Shown piece after piece: positions 42,623-55,535 of a stretch of DNA of 64,000 bases (position 1 is its first letter; each line of letters begins with the position of its first letter). A program made the position numbers and the translations under genes. The DNA is taken from positions 5,406,084 through 5,470,083 of the forward strand of contig NZ_CP012334.1 of NCBI RefSeq assembly GCF_001704295.1, given 5' to 3'. The notes beneath the pieces are model-generated. The model had not been told where the DNA came from and searched no databases. It worked only from the letters and a program-made list of their open reading frames with translations. Source of the DNA: Bordetella sp. H567 (lineage in GTDB: Bacteria; Pseudomonadota; Gammaproteobacteria; Burkholderiales; Burkholderiaceae_B).

Positions 42623-43378
42623 TCAATTATCTCCGTAGTAGCCTTTTTCCCACAGCTCGTGGTTGGCCTTGGATTGGCGGATCTCGGACGTCATGGGCGC
42701 CAGAGCCAGTACCAGCCGGTTCAGCCAGCTGACCGGCCAGCGGCACGGGCGGTCGAAATCGATGAACAGCACTGCCCGCAGCCCGTCGGTGTCGTTGTGG
42801 ACCTGGTGCGGGTACAGGTCGTCGAACACGACCGCCCGGCCTTCCTGCCACACATAGCGCTGGCCGTTCACCTCGATCCAGCAGCGCTCCCGCGGTTCCG
42901 GCACGACCAGGGCCAAATGCAGCCGCAGGACGCCGTTATAAGGGCCCCGGTGCGGCGGTATGCGCTTGCCGGGCTCCAGGATGGAGAAGAAGGCGGTGCG
43001 TATCCCTGGTATTGCAGCGATGGCCTGCGCCGTGGCGGGACATCGCGCCAGGTTGCGCTCGGCCCGCAGGCCGTAGGCCATGAACACGAAGGTCTTCCAC
43101 TGGCGATCGGTGGTGATGGTCGCGACGTCCGGCGACAGTTCATGGAAGGCCGGCAGCTTGTCACGGTCGCGCAGGATTTCCCGCAGTTCAGCCCGGATGT
43201 CGGGCGCGCGGGCTTCCAGCGCGGGCAGCCAGGGAAAGGCGGCATTATCGAAGATGGGGTGATCCCCTACCAGGGACGCGCGCGCGATCGCGTTGTGCAG
43301 GGCGTCCACGACGGCGAAAAAGGCGCGGGAAAACAGGGACGGGGAATTTCGGGGCGGAGCGGTGTCGAGTGGCTGCAC
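42623..43378 (-). CDS. 2-oxoglutarate/Fe(II) hydroxylase, aspartyl/asparaginyl beta-hydroxylase (LpxO-like) family
   Basis: The protein has 251 residues. The core AFFSILEPGKRIPPHRGPYN contains the first iron-binding His, and FDDLYPHQVHND contains the second, as in LpxO and aspartyl beta-hydroxylases. LpxO hydroxylates the C2 of a lipid A acyl chain; LpxO is longer (about 300 residues) and membrane-anchored, while here I see no clear N-terminal membrane helix, so the substrate is uncertain. It sits inside the ribosomal series, convergent with nothing and divergent from the aldehyde dehydrogenase across 292 bp. Confidence 0.75.
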   Translation of the reverse strand: MQPLDTAPPRNSPSLFSRAFFAVVDALHNAIARASLVGDHPIFDNAAFPWLPALEARAPDIRAELREILRDRDKLPAFHELSPDVATITTDRQWKTFVFMAYGLRAERNLARCPATAQAIAAIPGIRTAFFSILEPGKRIPPHRGPYNGVLRLHLALVVPEPRERCWIEVNGQRYVWQEGRAVVFDDLYPHQVHNDTDGLRAVLFIDFDRPCRWPVSWLNRLVLALAPMTSEIRQSKANHELWEKGYYGDN

Positions 43379-43670
43379 AGTATTAGGCGATGATGTCGTT
43401 CGCTAATCAGATCCGGCAACGTCCCGCTTGGACCACCGGCGCGGCCTGGGGGCCTTTCCCTAGCCCGGGACCCGCCCATCAAGACGCCTCTTTATTGACG
43501 GCCGAAGCCCTGCAGGGTTCCGTGTCGCAGAGGATAATACCGCGACTGGTACTCCGACCTGACAGGCCCCGTCCGGCCAGTTTCCGGCACGCGGCGCGAT
43601 GAAGGGCCCGGTATAGACTGACGATGACGCGGCCTCTGCCGCATCCAATCTTCCAACGAGGGATGACAGC

Positions 43671-45098
43671 ATGTACGAACAGTTGGCGTTGTATATCGAT
43701 GGCGAATTCCTATCCGGCGATGGCCGGCAGAGCCAGGACGTGACCAATCCGGCCACGCTGGAAGTCCTGGGCAAACTGCCGCACGCCAACGAGGCTGACC
43801 TCGATCGCGCCCTGCAGTCGGCGCAGCGGGCGTTCGAGTCCTGGCGCCGTACATCCCCGATGGAACGCTCGCGCATCCTGCGCAAGGTCGCCGAACTGTC
43901 GCGCGAACGCGCCCAGGAGATCGGCCGCAACATGACCATGGACCAGGGCAAGCCACTGGCCGAGGCCGTGCTGGAAGTGACCAGCTGCTCGGAACACTGC
44001 GAATGGCATGCGGAGGAATGCCGCCGGATCTACGGCCGTGTGATCCCGCCGCGCAACCCCGACGTGCGGCAGTTTGTGGTGCGCGAGCCCATCGGCGTGT
44101 GTGCCGCCTTCACGCCCTGGAACTTCCCGTACAACCAGGCCATCCGCAAGGTCGCCGCGGCCCTGGGCGCCGGTTGCACCATCATCCTGAAGGGCCCGGA
44201 AGACTCGCCCAGCGCGGTCATGGCCATCGCCCGCATGTTCCATGACGCCGGCCTACCCCCCGGCTGCCTGAACATCGTCTGGGGCGAGCCAGCCAAGATT
44301 TCGGAATACCTGATCCGTTCGCCCATCGTGCGCAAGATCTCCTTCACGGGCTCCGTCCCGGTCGGCAAGCACCTGGCTGCCCTGGCCGGCGCGCACATGA
44401 AGCGCAGCACCATGGAACTGGGCGGCCATTCGCCGGTGCTGGTGTTCGACGATGCCGACATCGATCGCGCGGCGGAAATGCTGGCCCGCTTCAAGATCCG
44501 CAACGCGGGACAGGTCTGCGTGTCGCCCACCCGCTTCTATGTGCAGAAGGGCGCCTACGACAAGTTCCTGTCGCGCTTCACCGATGTGCTGAAGAACATC
44601 AAGGTGGGCAATGGGCTGGAAGCGGGCACGGAGATGGGCCCCCTGGCGCACGAGCGCCGGGTGCCCACCATGACCCGCTTCGTCGAGGACGCCGTGGAAA
44701 AAGGCGCCAAGGTGGTGCTGGGCGGCGCGCCGATCGAACGCGCGGGCCATTTCTTCGCGCCCACGGTCATCACGGACCTGCCCGAGGACGCCATGCTGAT
44801 GACGGAAGAACCATTCGGGCCGTTGGCCCCGGTGGTGCCCTTCACGGACACCGACGAAGTCATCAAGCGCGCCAACAGCCTGCCTTTCGGCCTATCGTCG
44901 TACGTGTTCACCAATTCGCTGAAGACCGCCACCAAGGTGTCGAATGCGCTGGAGGCGGGCATGGTCAACATCAACCACTTTGGCAGCGCCTTGGCGGAAA
45001 CGCCGTTCGGCGGCGTCAAGGACAGTGGCATCGGCAGCGAAGGCGGGACGGAGACCTTCGACGGCTACTTGGTGACGAAGTTCATCACGCATATCTGA
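43671..45098 (+). CDS. NAD(P)-dependent aldehyde dehydrogenase (succinate-semialdehyde type)
   Basis: The 475-residue enzyme has the cofactor site [20 protein letters not shown], the general base Glu in MELGGHSP, and the catalytic Cys in [13 protein letters not shown]. The length and sequence fit the succinate-semialdehyde group of aldehyde dehydrogenases, but the substrate is not proven. The ATG at 43671 follows GAGGGATG. It is the only plus-strand gene between 33 and 58 kb. Its last 14 bp overlap the end of the orphan gene on the other strand. Confidence 0.88.
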   Translation: MYEQLALYIDGEFLSGDGRQSQDVTNPATLEVLGKLPHANEADLDRALQSAQRAFESWRRTSPMERSRILRKVAELSRERAQEIGRNMTMDQGKPLAEAVLEVTSCSEHCEWHAEECRRIYGRVIPPRNPDVRQFVVREPIGVCAAFTPWNFPYNQAIRKVAAALGAGCTIILKGPEDSPSAVMAIARMFHDAGLPPGCLNIVWGEPAKISEYLIRSPIVRKISFTGSVPVGKHLAALAGAHMKRSTMELGGHSPVLVFDDADIDRAAEMLARFKIRNAGQVCVSPTRFYVQKGAYDKFLSRFTDVLKNIKVGNGLEAGTEMGPLAHERRVPTMTRFVEDAVEKGAKVVLGGAPIERAGHFFAPTVITDLPEDAMLMTEEPFGPLAPVVPFTDTDEVIKRANSLPFGLSSYVFTNSLKTATKVSNALEAGMVNINHFGSALAETPFGGVKDSGIGSEGGTETFDGYLVTKFITHI

Positions 45099-46401
45099 TC
45101 GGACCATCCGGTCGGGCCTGGCGCACGGAATCTTCATCCGCGCTGCCGTGCCGCCGGATGACGGGCTTGCCCTGGCCTGGCCGGTAGTCGGGATTCATCA
45201 GCTGGTGAAACTTGCGCAGCCTGGTATCGAGATCGATACCAGGCGGTATGGACTCGCCGTCGCCGCTTGCGGAGGCGTCCGTCAATGACGGACTCCAGCT
45301 GCCGAGCAGCTTGTCCACGGTGCCCTCGGCCCATGCGACGTCCTTGTCCGGGTAGTGGCGGCGCAAGGCCTGGACCAGGGGCTCATAGTCGCCGCTGCGC
45401 TTCAGGCTCTCTATATGGCCTCTTACCAGCTCGGGATAACGCCCTCGATCCATCAGGTGCAGCAGGACGGCGTCCACGACGATGGCTCCCGCCGGTTCGT
45501 CGGGCGTGTGGATATAGGCCGGTTCGAATAGCTTTCGAAGGCGTTCGCCGGCCCGTGCCGATGGCCCTTCCTCGGCCCATTCCTGCAGGACGCGCGATAT
45601 GGCATCCGCGCGCTGCCAGGTGCTCAGTTCGCTGCTGCGGAACACCCGGATCAATTCGACTCCGAAATCCGGCGTCAAGAGGGCCCCAACGACAGGCTCG
45701 CGCGAAGCCGGCACGGTGGCCTGCGCGTCGCGCGCCGAGCGCTGCAAGCGGTAAGGCGTGACGCCTATCCGTGGATCCTTGCCGCCCAGGATGGCGAAGA
45801 TTTCGCCCCAATCGATCCTTGCCTTGGACACGCCGCCGTCCGGCGCAGCTGCCTTCGCGCGATCGCCGGCTTGCCTGGGCGTGGCGACATAGCCATCCAG
45901 ACGATCGAACCAGGCGCACCCTGGTGCCCGGGTGTGGTGGGTAGCGGCGCAGGATAAGGCGGCTGGGCTTTCGGTGCGCGCGATCAGCGGTGGCACAGCG
46001 ACAGAGAAGTCATCGGCAACCGGCACGCCGGCGGCGAACTCACCAGAGACCGTGGCCGCCGCGGGCATGCGCATCGTATAGTCGCTGGCGGATTCGTCGG
46101 CGGCCGAAGGCAAGCCCGAACCGCGATCGGCCCCCCCCGTTGCAACGGGGGCGCTACCCGCATCGGCCGAACGCCGCGCGCGGTGGGCGCCCATGGCGGA
46201 CGCCGCCTCGTCCCGGATAGGGATATCGAAAGACGCGGGCGGCTGCTTGCCACGGGGCACCGCCGTGAAGGCCTGGTACGCACCCGCTAACGCGGCCAGG
46301 CTCGTGGCGGCGGCGATGGATTCGCGCTTCGCACCAGCCTCGGCATCGGCGACGGCAAGCGCTTGAACTGGCGCCGTGATGCCGGTCTGAACTTCCACCA
46401 T
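45085..46401 (-). CDS. Unrecognised 438-residue protein inside the ribosomal series
   Basis: I do not recognise this protein. The N-terminal half (to about residue 200) is rich in Ala, Ser, Pro and Gly and probably disordered, apart from one hydrophobic stretch ([18 protein letters not shown]). The C-terminal half looks helical, with blocks such as [20 protein letters not shown] and [15 protein letters not shown]. There is no signal peptide. The ATG at 46401 follows GAGGAGAG, a strong site. A HrpL-box-like sequence lies 33 bp upstream. A disordered, Ser/Ala-rich N-terminus with such a promoter would fit a type III secretion substrate, which is inference only. It overlaps the aldehyde dehydrogenase end by 14 bp. 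Confidence 0.6.
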   Translation of the reverse strand: MVEVQTGITAPVQALAVADAEAGAKRESIAAATSLAALAGAYQAFTAVPRGKQPPASFDIPIRDEAASAMGAHRARRSADAGSAPVATGGADRGSGLPSAADESASDYTMRMPAAATVSGEFAAGVPVADDFSVAVPPLIARTESPAALSCAATHHTRAPGCAWFDRLDGYVATPRQAGDRAKAAAPDGGVSKARIDWGEIFAILGGKDPRIGVTPYRLQRSARDAQATVPASREPVVGALLTPDFGVELIRVFRSSELSTWQRADAISRVLQEWAEEGPSARAGERLRKLFEPAYIHTPDEPAGAIVVDAVLLHLMDRGRYPELVRGHIESLKRSGDYEPLVQALRRHYPDKDVAWAEGTVDKLLGSWSPSLTDASASGDGESIPPGIDLDTRLRKFHQLMNPDYRPGQGKPVIRRHGSADEDSVRQARPDGPIRYA

Positions 46402-46433
46402 GACACTCTCCTCAGATAAACGTGGGAATTTTC

Positions 46434-46461
46434 TGAGTACGAATGCCTCGGCTGCCGTTCC
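46434..46461 (-). promoter_or_regulatory. HrpL-box-like sequence upstream of the orphan gene
   Basis: On the minus strand GGAACG (46456-46461), 15 bp, then GTACTCA (46434-46440) resembles the HrpL-type ECF sigma promoter (GGAACC, 15-16 bp, CCACNNA). Matches are five of six on the left and the ACNNA core on the right. Transcription would begin near 46427, 26 nt before the start codon with the ribosome site between. Bordetella has a HrpL-type sigma factor, BtrS, for type III secretion. One match of this length may be chance. Confidence 0.35.
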
Positions 46462-46538
46462 ACCCGCAGGGACGAAGACGTCCCGCTCGCCAAACCGCCG
46501 TCCGGCATGGCGGTGGCGACGGCTTCCTGCCAAGAAAC

Positions 46539-46569
46539 GACAAACCCCCGGCAGAACCGGGGGTTTGTC
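46539..46569 (-). terminator. Strong terminator after the S10 unit (rpsQ)
   Basis: GACAAACCCCCGG (46539-46551) pairs perfectly with CCGGGGGTTTGTC (46557-46569) around a 5-nt loop. On the minus strand it runs into GTTTCTT. It lies 131 bp past the rpsQ stop and explains how the S10 transcript ends before the inserted block. The remaining 299-bp gap to the orphan gene shows no gene. Confidence 0.8.
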
Positions 46570-46700
46570 TACAGACTGCCAAGGGCGATGCCCCTGGTTT
46601 CATTCTTCCCGCACCCTGCCGTTATCTACCTGCGGACAGGCGATATCGGCGGGGGCATGCGCTCTCCTCGGGCGAACCTGCCCCGGGGAAGGCGCCGGCT

Positions 46701-46982
46701 TCAGATCACGCGAGCGGCTTCGACCAGACGCACCACGCTCCAGGACTTGGAGCGGGAGATCGGGCGGCCTTCCGCGATTTCCACGGTGTCGCCTTCATTG
46801 ATCTGGTTGGTTTCGTCGTGCGCCTTGTACTTGTTCGAGCGCATGACGATCTTGCCGTAGATCGGGTGCTTCACGCGGCGTTCGACCAGGACGACAACGG
46901 TCTTGTCCATCTTGTTGGACACGACCTTGCCGACCAGCGTGCGCTTGCGCTTGGCTTGTTGGGTGTTTTGCGTTTCGCTCAT
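46701..46982 (-). CDS. rpsQ: 30S ribosomal protein S17
   Basis: The 93-residue protein has the OB-fold core [20 protein letters not shown] and [21 protein letters not shown] chose the ATG at 46982 ([13 protein letters not shown]). An ATG two codons earlier overlaps the rpmC stop, and its AGGG is too close. It is the last gene of the S10 unit. Confidence 0.97.
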   Translation of the reverse strand: MSETQNTQQAKRKRTLVGKVVSNKMDKTVVVLVERRVKHPIYGKIVMRSNKYKAHDETNQINEGDTVEIAEGRPISRSKSWSVVRLVEAARVI

Positions 46983-46984
46983 GA

Positions 46985-47176
46985 TCATTTCCCTGCCTTC
47001 TGGGTCAGCACGGTGCGGACGCGCGCAATATCCTTGCGCACTTTGCCCAGCTGGCTGGTGTTGGCAAGTTGCTGCGTGGCCTTCTGCATGCGCAGACCAA
47101 ATTGGGCTCGGAGCAGGCTTTCGAGTTCTTTCTGCAGCTCGGCGGCGTCTTTCGAGCGGAGTTCACTGGCTTTCAT
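46985..47176 (-). CDS. rpmC: 50S ribosomal protein L29
   Basis: The 63-residue protein [20 protein letters not shown] is the expected two-helix L29, ending with [19 protein letters not shown]29 sits at the exit tunnel and touches trigger factor and SRP. It is 10 bp after rplP. Confidence 0.97.
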   Translation of the reverse strand: MKASELRSKDAAELQKELESLLRAQFGLRMQKATQQLANTSQLGKVRKDIARVRTVLTQKAGK

Positions 47177-47186
47177 TTAGGACTCC

Positions 47187-47603
47187 TTAAGCACCGATGT
47201 GACGCGCAACGAACGTCGTCGAAATCGGCAGCTTCGCGGCGGCCAGGCGGAAAGCTTCGCGTGCGAGCTCTTCGCTGACCCCTTCCATTTCATAGAGCAC
47301 CTTGCCGGGCTGGATCTCGGCGACCCAGTATTCCGGGTTGCCCTTACCGTTACCCATACGGACTTCGGCCGGCTTCTGCGAAATCGGCTTGTCCGGGAAG
47401 ATGCGGATCCAGATACGACCGCCACGCTTGATGTGACGGTTGATGGCACGACGGGCGGCTTCGATCTGGCGGGCGGTCAGGCGGCCGCGACCGGTCGCCT
47501 TCAGGCCGTATTCGCCGAACGACACGTTCGTGCCGCGCGTGGCCAGGCCGGTATTACGGCCCTTCTGCTCTTTGCGATACTTTCTGCGTGAGGGTTGCAG
47601 CAT
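47187..47603 (-). CDS. rplP: 50S ribosomal protein L16
   Basis: The 138-residue protein [20 protein letters not shown] has [20 protein letters not shown] and [20 protein letters not shown]16 helps shape the A-site region of the peptidyl transferase centre. It is 2 bp after rpsC. Confidence 0.98.
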   Translation of the reverse strand: MLQPSRRKYRKEQKGRNTGLATRGTNVSFGEYGLKATGRGRLTARQIEAARRAINRHIKRGGRIWIRIFPDKPISQKPAEVRMGNGKGNPEYWVAEIQPGKVLYEMEGVSEELAREAFRLAAAKLPISTTFVARHIGA

Positions 47604-47605
47604 GA

Positions 47606-48406
47606 TTATTCTCCTTCAGGCGCCGGGGCAGCATCCGCCTTGCGGGGACCGCGGCCACGACCGCCACCGCCGCCGGGGCGTCCAGGACGACCGCCGTCAG
47701 GACGGTCGCCACGCGGGGCGCGACGCGGACGACGCTCTTCTTCGCGGGGCGCGGCGGTCTCGGGCGGCAGTTCGCCGTTGGCCAGCATGTCGCCCTTGTA
47801 GACCCAGACCTTGATGCCGATCACACCGTAGGTGGTATGGGCTTCCGAGGTGCCGTAGTCGATGTTCGCCTTCAGCGTGTGCAGCGGCACACGGCCTTCG
47901 CGATACCATTCGGTGCGCGCGATTTCGATGCCGTTCAAACGGCCCGAGCTCATGATCTTGATGCCCTGGGCACCCAGACGCATGGCGTTCTGCATGGCAC
48001 GCTTCATGGCACGGCGGAACATGATCCGCTTTTCCAGCTGCTGCGAGATCGAATCGGCGATCAGCTGCGCGTCGGTTTCCGGCTTGCGGATTTCCTCGAT
48101 GTTGACGTGCACGGGCACGCCCATCAGACGCTGCAGATCGGCCTTCAGGCTTTCGATATCCTCGCCGCGCTTGCCGATGACGACACCGGGACGCGCCGAG
48201 TACACCGTGATGCGGGCGTTCTTGGCCGGACGTTCGATGACCACGCGACCGACGGAAGCGCTCTTGAGCTTCTTCTTCAGGTACTCGCGCACGCGAATGT
48301 CTTGGGCGAGCATGCCGCCGAAAGCCTTGTCGTCAGCGTACCAACGCGAGGACCAGTTACGGGTAACCGCGAGGCGGAACCCAGTGGGGTGAATTTTCTG
48401 ACCCAT
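47606..48406 (-). CDS. rpsC: 30S ribosomal protein S3 with Arg/Gly-rich tail
   Basis: The protein has 266 residues, longer than the 233 of E. coli. The KH domain ([20 protein letters not shown]) and the S3 C-domain ([20 protein letters not shown]) are normal. The extra length is a C-terminal tail of about 50 residues rich in Arg, Gly, Pro and Asp, with an acidic end. S3 forms part of the mRNA entry tunnel and helicase site. Confidence 0.98.
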   Translation of the reverse strand: MGQKIHPTGFRLAVTRNWSSRWYADDKAFGGMLAQDIRVREYLKKKLKSASVGRVVIERPAKNARITVYSARPGVVIGKRGEDIESLKADLQRLMGVPVHVNIEEIRKPETDAQLIADSISQQLEKRIMFRRAMKRAMQNAMRLGAQGIKIMSSGRLNGIEIARTEWYREGRVPLHTLKANIDYGTSEAHTTYGVIGIKVWVYKGDMLANGELPPETAAPREEERRPRRAPRGDRPDGGRPGRPGGGGGRGRGPRKADAAPAPEGE

Positions 48407-48415
48407 CGTGACTCC

Positions 48416-48745
48416 TTAGGCGCCGACCTTGACCGTGATGTGGCAGGTCTGCTTCTCGATACGATTGCCGCGGCCTTTGGCGCGAGCCGAGAAGCGCTTC
48501 AGCGACTGAGCCTTGTCCACGTAAATCGTGGTCACTTTCAGCTCGTCGATGTCGGCACCGTCGTTGTGCTCTGCATTGGCGATGGCGGACTCGACAGCCT
48601 TCTTCAGGATGCCGGCGGCCTTCTTGGGGGAGAAGGTAAGGATGTTCAACGCTTGCGCGACCGACTTGCCACGGATCATGTCCGCGACCAGACGGGTCTT
48701 CTGCGCCGAGATGTGAACACCACGGATAATGGCAGTCGTTTCCAT
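48416..48745 (-). CDS. rplV: 50S ribosomal protein L22
   Basis: The 109-residue protein has [20 protein letters not shown] and the beta-hairpin reaching into the exit tunnel ([20 protein letters not shown]). The tunnel loop, where macrolide-resistance changes occur, looks normal. It is 3 bp after rpsS. Confidence 0.98.
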   Translation of the reverse strand: METTAIIRGVHISAQKTRLVADMIRGKSVAQALNILTFSPKKAAGILKKAVESAIANAEHNDGADIDELKVTTIYVDKAQSLKRFSARAKGRGNRIEKQTCHITVKVGA

Positions 48746-48748
48746 CGC

Positions 48749-49024
48749 TTACCTCTTGGCCTTCTTGTCCGCCGCGTGACCCTTGAAAGTACGGGTCAGC
48801 GCGAACTCGCCCAGTTTGTGACCGACCATGTTCTCGTTGATATAAACGGGAACGTGCTGCTTGCCGTTGTGCACAGCGATCGTCAGCCCGATGAACTCGG
48901 GCAGGATCGTGGAACGGCGCGACCAGGTCTTGATCGGTTTCTTGTCTTTGACCGCGACAGCCGTATCCACCTTCTTGATCAGATGCGAATCGACAAACGG
49001 GCCTTTCTTGATCGAACGTGACAT
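48749..49024 (-). CDS. rpsS: 30S ribosomal protein S19
   Basis: The 91-residue protein [20 protein letters not shown] has [20 protein letters not shown] and [18 protein letters not shown]. It binds S13 in the 30S head. It is 12 bp after rplB. Confidence 0.98.
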   Translation of the reverse strand: MSRSIKKGPFVDSHLIKKVDTAVAVKDKKPIKTWSRRSTILPEFIGLTIAVHNGKQHVPVYINENMVGHKLGEFALTRTFKGHAADKKAKR

Positions 49025-49036
49025 AGTGTTCGCCTC

Positions 49037-49864
49037 TTACTTGCGCTTGCGCCGTTGGACGATCATGTTGTTCGTCCGCTTGTTGCGACGGGTCTTGAAA
49101 CCCTTCGACGGAGTGCCCCAAGGGCTGACCGGCTCGCGAGCTTCGCCGGTACGGCCTTCGCCGCCACCGTGCGGGTGATCGACCGGGTTCATGGCAACGC
49201 CACGAACCGTCGGACGCACACCGCGCCAACGCATCGCACCGGCCTTGCCGATCTGGCGCAGGCTGTGTTCTTCATTACCGACTTCGCCGATGGTGGCGCG
49301 GCACTCGATGTGCACGCGACGCACTTCGCCGGAACGCAGGCGGACCTGGGCGTAGGTACCTTCGCGGGCCAGCAGCACGGCGGACGCGCCGGCCGAGCGG
49401 GCCATCTGGGCACCCTTGCCCGGCAGCATCTCGATGCAGTGGATCGTGGTACCGACCGGGATGTTGCGGATAGGCAGCGTGTTGCCGGCGCGGATCGGGG
49501 CTTCGATACCCGACACCAGCGAGGCACCAACTTCCAGGCCACGGGGCGCGATGATGTAGCGACGCTCGCCGTCGGCGTAGCACAGCAGTGCCAGGTGCGC
49601 CGTACGGTTGGGGTCGTATTCCAGGCGCTCGACCTTGGCGGGGATGCCGTCCTTGTCGCGACGGAAGTCGACGACACGGTAATGCTGCTTGTGGCCGCCG
49701 CCACGATGGCGGACGGTGATATGGCCGTTGTTGTTACGGCCCGAGCCGCGCTTCTTCTTTTCGAGCAGAGAAGCGACCGGCGCGCCCTTGTGCAGGTTCG
49801 GGCTGACGACCTTCACCATGCCGCGACGGCCGGCGGAGGTCGGTTTCATTTTTACGAGGGCCAT
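49037..49864 (-). CDS. rplB: 50S ribosomal protein L2
   Basis: The 275-residue protein has the RNA-binding domain and the essential C-terminal loop [19 protein letters not shown] with the conserved histidine at the subunit bridge. L2 is needed for peptidyl transfer and subunit association. Its ATG directly follows the rplW stop with no gap. Confidence 0.98.
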   Translation of the reverse strand: MALVKMKPTSAGRRGMVKVVSPNLHKGAPVASLLEKKKRGSGRNNNGHITVRHRGGGHKQHYRVVDFRRDKDGIPAKVERLEYDPNRTAHLALLCYADGERRYIIAPRGLEVGASLVSGIEAPIRAGNTLPIRNIPVGTTIHCIEMLPGKGAQMARSAGASAVLLAREGTYAQVRLRSGEVRRVHIECRATIGEVGNEEHSLRQIGKAGAMRWRGVRPTVRGVAMNPVDHPHGGGEGRTGEAREPVSPWGTPSKGFKTRRNKRTNNMIVQRRKRK

Positions 49865-50161
49865 TTACTTCACCTCCGCAAAGTCGATTTCCTGGCCTTC
49901 CTTGAGCGATACGTAGGCCTTGCGCTCGTTGCGGCGGCGACCCATGAACCGGCCAAAGCGCTTGACTTTGCCTTTGCGATTGAGGACCTGCACGGACTCG
50001 ACCTGCACCTTGAAGAGCAGTTCGACGGCAGCCTTGATTTCCGGCTTGGTGGCCGTGTCGACCACGCGGAAAGCGACTTGCTGGTTTTTCTCGGCGACGA
50101 ACGTGGCCTTTTCGGTCACGATCGGAGCCAGGAGCACCTGCATCAAGCGTTCGGTGTTCAT
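49865..50161 (-). CDS. rplW: 50S ribosomal protein L23
   Basis: The 98-residue protein [20 protein letters not shown] has [19 protein letters not shown] and the [18 protein letters not shown] tail. L23 is the docking site for trigger factor and SRP at the tunnel exit. Its start overlaps the rplD stop by 4 bp. Confidence 0.98.
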   Translation of the reverse strand: MNTERLMQVLLAPIVTEKATFVAEKNQQVAFRVVDTATKPEIKAAVELLFKVQVESVQVLNRKGKVKRFGRFMGRRRNERKAYVSLKEGQEIDFAEVK

Positions 50162-50775
50162 CCCAGCATCTCCTCGAGTTGAGCGATGGCCGGCTTGGTG
50201 ATCAGCACTTTACGATAGTGGATCAGCGACAGCGGATCGGCATAACGCGGTTCGACCACGGCAACGTGCGGCAGGTTGCGGGTGGCGAGGTAAACATTTT
50301 CATCGACGCTATCGGTGATGATCAGCACCGAATCCAGGCCCAGGTCCTTCAGCTTGGCCGCGGCCAGCTTGGTCTTGGGCGTGTCCAGCGTGAACGTATC
50401 GACGACGGCGATGCGGTCTTCGCGAGCCAGCTGCGACAGGATCGAGCGGATCCCGGCACGGTACATCTTCTTGTTGACCTTCTGGCTGAAGTTCTCTTCG
50501 GGCGAGTTCGGGAAAATCCGGCCGCCCCCACGCCACAGCGGCGACGAGGTCATACCGGCGCGAGCGCGGCCGGTACCCTTCTGGCGCCAGGGCTTCTTGG
50601 TGCTGTGCTTGACTTCCGAACGGTCCTTCTGGGCACGGTTGCCGCTGCGGGCATTGGCCTGGAAAGCCACGACGACCTGGTGGATCAGCGCTTCGTTGTA
50701 GTCGCGACCGAAAACGGTGTCGGGCGCGCTGAACGTCGCGGCCTGACCTTGTTCATTCAGGAGCTTGAGTTCCAT
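50158..50775 (-). CDS. rplD: 50S ribosomal protein L4
   Basis: The 205-residue protein has the long tunnel loop ([20 protein letters not shown] then [19 protein letters not shown]). In E. coli L4 also represses the S10 operon by binding its leader and causing attenuation. The rplC leader hairpins at 51484-51531 could be the target here, which is inference. Confidence 0.98.
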   Translation of the reverse strand: MELKLLNEQGQAATFSAPDTVFGRDYNEALIHQVVVAFQANARSGNRAQKDRSEVKHSTKKPWRQKGTGRARAGMTSSPLWRGGGRIFPNSPEENFSQKVNKKMYRAGIRSILSQLAREDRIAVVDTFTLDTPKTKLAAAKLKDLGLDSVLIITDSVDENVYLATRNLPHVAVVEPRYADPLSLIHYRKVLITKPAIAQLEEMLG

Positions 50776-50780
50776 GGTGC

Positions 50781-51470
50781 TTACGCTCCCTTCTTGGCCG
50801 GGGCCTTGATGGCCGGACGCACGACGACATCCGCGCCCTTGTGGCCAGGGACGGCGCCCTTGACCAGCAGCAGGCCGCGCTCGGCGTCGACGCGCACCAC
50901 GTCCAGGTTCTGGACGGTACGGGTGACATCGCCCAGGTGACCGGACATGCGCTTGCCGGGGAAGATCCGGCCGGGATCCTGCGCCTGGCCGATCGAGCCG
51001 GGCACGCGGTGCGAACGCGAGTTACCGTGCGACGCACGCTGCGAGCCGAAGTGGTGGCGCTTGATCGTGCCGGCGAAACCCTTACCGATGGTGGTGCCGG
51101 TGACGTCGACCTGCTGGCCGGCTTCGAACAGGCTTTCCACGGCGATGACCGCGCCAGGCGCGAATTCAGCGGCGCGGGCGGGATCGAGGCGGAATTCCTT
51201 CAGGACGCTGCCGGCTTCAACGCCGGCCTTGGCGTAGTGGCCCGTCTGGGCCTTGGTCACGCGCGAGGCACGGCGCGTGCCGTAAGTCACCTGGACCGCG
51301 GCGTAGCCGTCGGCTTCCGGGGACTTCACCTGGGTCACTCGGTTGTTGGACACGTCCAGCACGGTCACCGGGATGGATTCGCCTTCCTCGGTGAAAATGC
51401 GGGTCATGCCGACCTTGCGACCCACCAGCCCGAGCCGGAAAGCGGCGGGCGTGGGTGTCGAATTCGACAT
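50781..51470 (-). CDS. rplC: 50S ribosomal protein L3
   Basis: The 229-residue protein has [20 protein letters not shown] and [19 protein letters not shown], with Gln in [10 protein letters not shown] where PrmB methylates L3. GGAG precedes the ATG at 51470. Unlike in E. coli it is not tightly joined to rpsJ. A 295-bp gap with a terminator, a promoter and leader hairpins lies between. Confidence 0.98.
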   Translation of the reverse strand: MSNSTPTPAAFRLGLVGRKVGMTRIFTEEGESIPVTVLDVSNNRVTQVKSPEADGYAAVQVTYGTRRASRVTKAQTGHYAKAGVEAGSVLKEFRLDPARAAEFAPGAVIAVESLFEAGQQVDVTGTTIGKGFAGTIKRHHFGSQRASHGNSRSHRVPGSIGQAQDPGRIFPGKRMSGHLGDVTRTVQNLDVVRVDAERGLLLVKGAVPGHKGADVVVRPAIKAPAKKGA

Positions 51471-51483
51471 CGTTTTCTCCATT

Positions 51484-51531
51484 CCCGACTGCGATTGGTC
51501 GGGGCTAATCGGGCAAGGTAACGGCTTGCCC
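51484..51531 (-). promoter_or_regulatory. Two leader hairpins just before rplC
   Basis: GGGCAAG / CTTGCCC (51511-51517 with 51525-51531) and CCCGAC / GTCGGG (51484-51489 with 51498-51503) are 7-bp and 6-bp stems in the proposed leader of rplC, the second ending 14 nt from the start codon. They could hide the ribosome site or serve as an L4 target. Confidence 0.4.
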
Positions 51532-51628
51532 TACAGTTATCGGCGTCGCCACGCACACATGGCATACAGACGCCATGGCGCATAACTACGCACGCATGCA
51601 CTTCCCTGCCAAAAATGGCAAGTTTGCG

Positions 51629-51658
51629 AGTATAGCGGTTTTCGCGGGCATCACGCAA
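51629..51658 (-). promoter_or_regulatory. Candidate promoter of the rplC unit
   Basis: On the minus strand TTGCGT (51653-51658), 18 bp, TATACT (51629-51634) precedes a TGCCATTTTTGGCA hairpin near the expected start. TATACT matches the -10 consensus at five of six positions. It lies after the rpsJ terminator and would give a leader of about 155 nt. Confidence 0.5.
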
Positions 51659-51701
51659 GCGCTGCGGCCCAACACGCGGCATATGCGCCACGGACCACGA
51701 C

Positions 51702-51742
51702 AAAAGCACATGGCCGCCGATATCTGCATACCGGCGGCCATG
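51702..51742 (-). terminator. Terminator after rpsJ
   Basis: CATGGCCGCCG (51709-51719) pairs perfectly with CGGCGGCCATG (51732-51742) around a 12-nt loop. On the minus strand it is followed by TGC and TTTT. It starts 23 bp past the rpsJ stop and separates rpsJ from rplC. Confidence 0.7.
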
Positions 51743-51765
51743 GTTGCGTCGGGGACGCGCGTCGA

Positions 51766-52077
51766 TTACTCCAGCGCGATTTCGACGTCCACGCCGGCGG
51801 CCAGGTCCAGGCGCATCAGCGCATCGACGGTCTTGTCGGTGGGATCGACGATGTCCATCAGGCGCTGATGGGTACGGATTTCGAACTGGTCGCGCGACGT
51901 CTTGTTGACGTGCGGCGAACGCAGCACATCGTAGCGGCGGATGCGCGTGGGCAGCGGCACCGGGCCGCGCACGACGGCACCGGTACGCTTCGCCGTGTCG
52001 ACGATTTCAGCAGCCGACTGGTCGATCAGCTTGTAATCGAACGCTTTCAGGCGGATGCGGATTTTCTGGTTTTTCAT
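51766..52077 (-). CDS. rpsJ: 30S ribosomal protein S10 (NusE)
   Basis: The 103-residue protein [20 protein letters not shown] has the extended loop [20 protein letters not shown]. Besides its ribosomal role, S10 pairs with NusB in antitermination. Here it is transcribed with tuf and appears to end a unit, since a terminator follows it. Confidence 0.98.
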   Translation of the reverse strand: MKNQKIRIRLKAFDYKLIDQSAAEIVDTAKRTGAVVRGPVPLPTRIRRYDVLRSPHVNKTSRDQFEIRTHQRLMDIVDPTDKTVDALMRLDLAAGVDVEIALE

Positions 52078-52099
52078 GGTGTTTCCTAAAGAACGAGAT

Positions 52100-52131
52100 G
52101 CGGGGCGGACCAGGCGGCGGAGCCGCCCCGC
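52100..52131 (-). terminator. GC-rich hairpin between tuf and rpsJ
   Basis: GCGGGGCGG (52100-52108) pairs perfectly with CCGCCCCGC (52123-52131), with a 14-nt loop, 12 bp past the tuf stop. The following sequence is only weakly U-rich (ATCTCGTTCTTTAGG), so it may be a partial terminator or an RNA-stabilising stem. Confidence 0.4.
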
Positions 52132-52143
52132 GGCGTCGGGAAA

Positions 52144-53334
<1,191 letters not shown>

Positions 53335-53411
53335 GATCTTCTATCCTTTGAACTTTCAAGGAACTCGGTAATTGCGGCGCCCCGGCACAGCCGGGGCGGA
53401 TCGCGGATGAT

Positions 53412-55517
<2,106 letters not shown>

Positions 55518-55535
55518 GATTGATAAATCCTTTGA

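Noticed and set aside
53378-53398. CGCCCCGG / CCGGGGCG stem between fusA and tuf as a terminator
   Set aside because: No U-tract on either side; tuf must be transcribed through it, so it is likely an RNA stem only.
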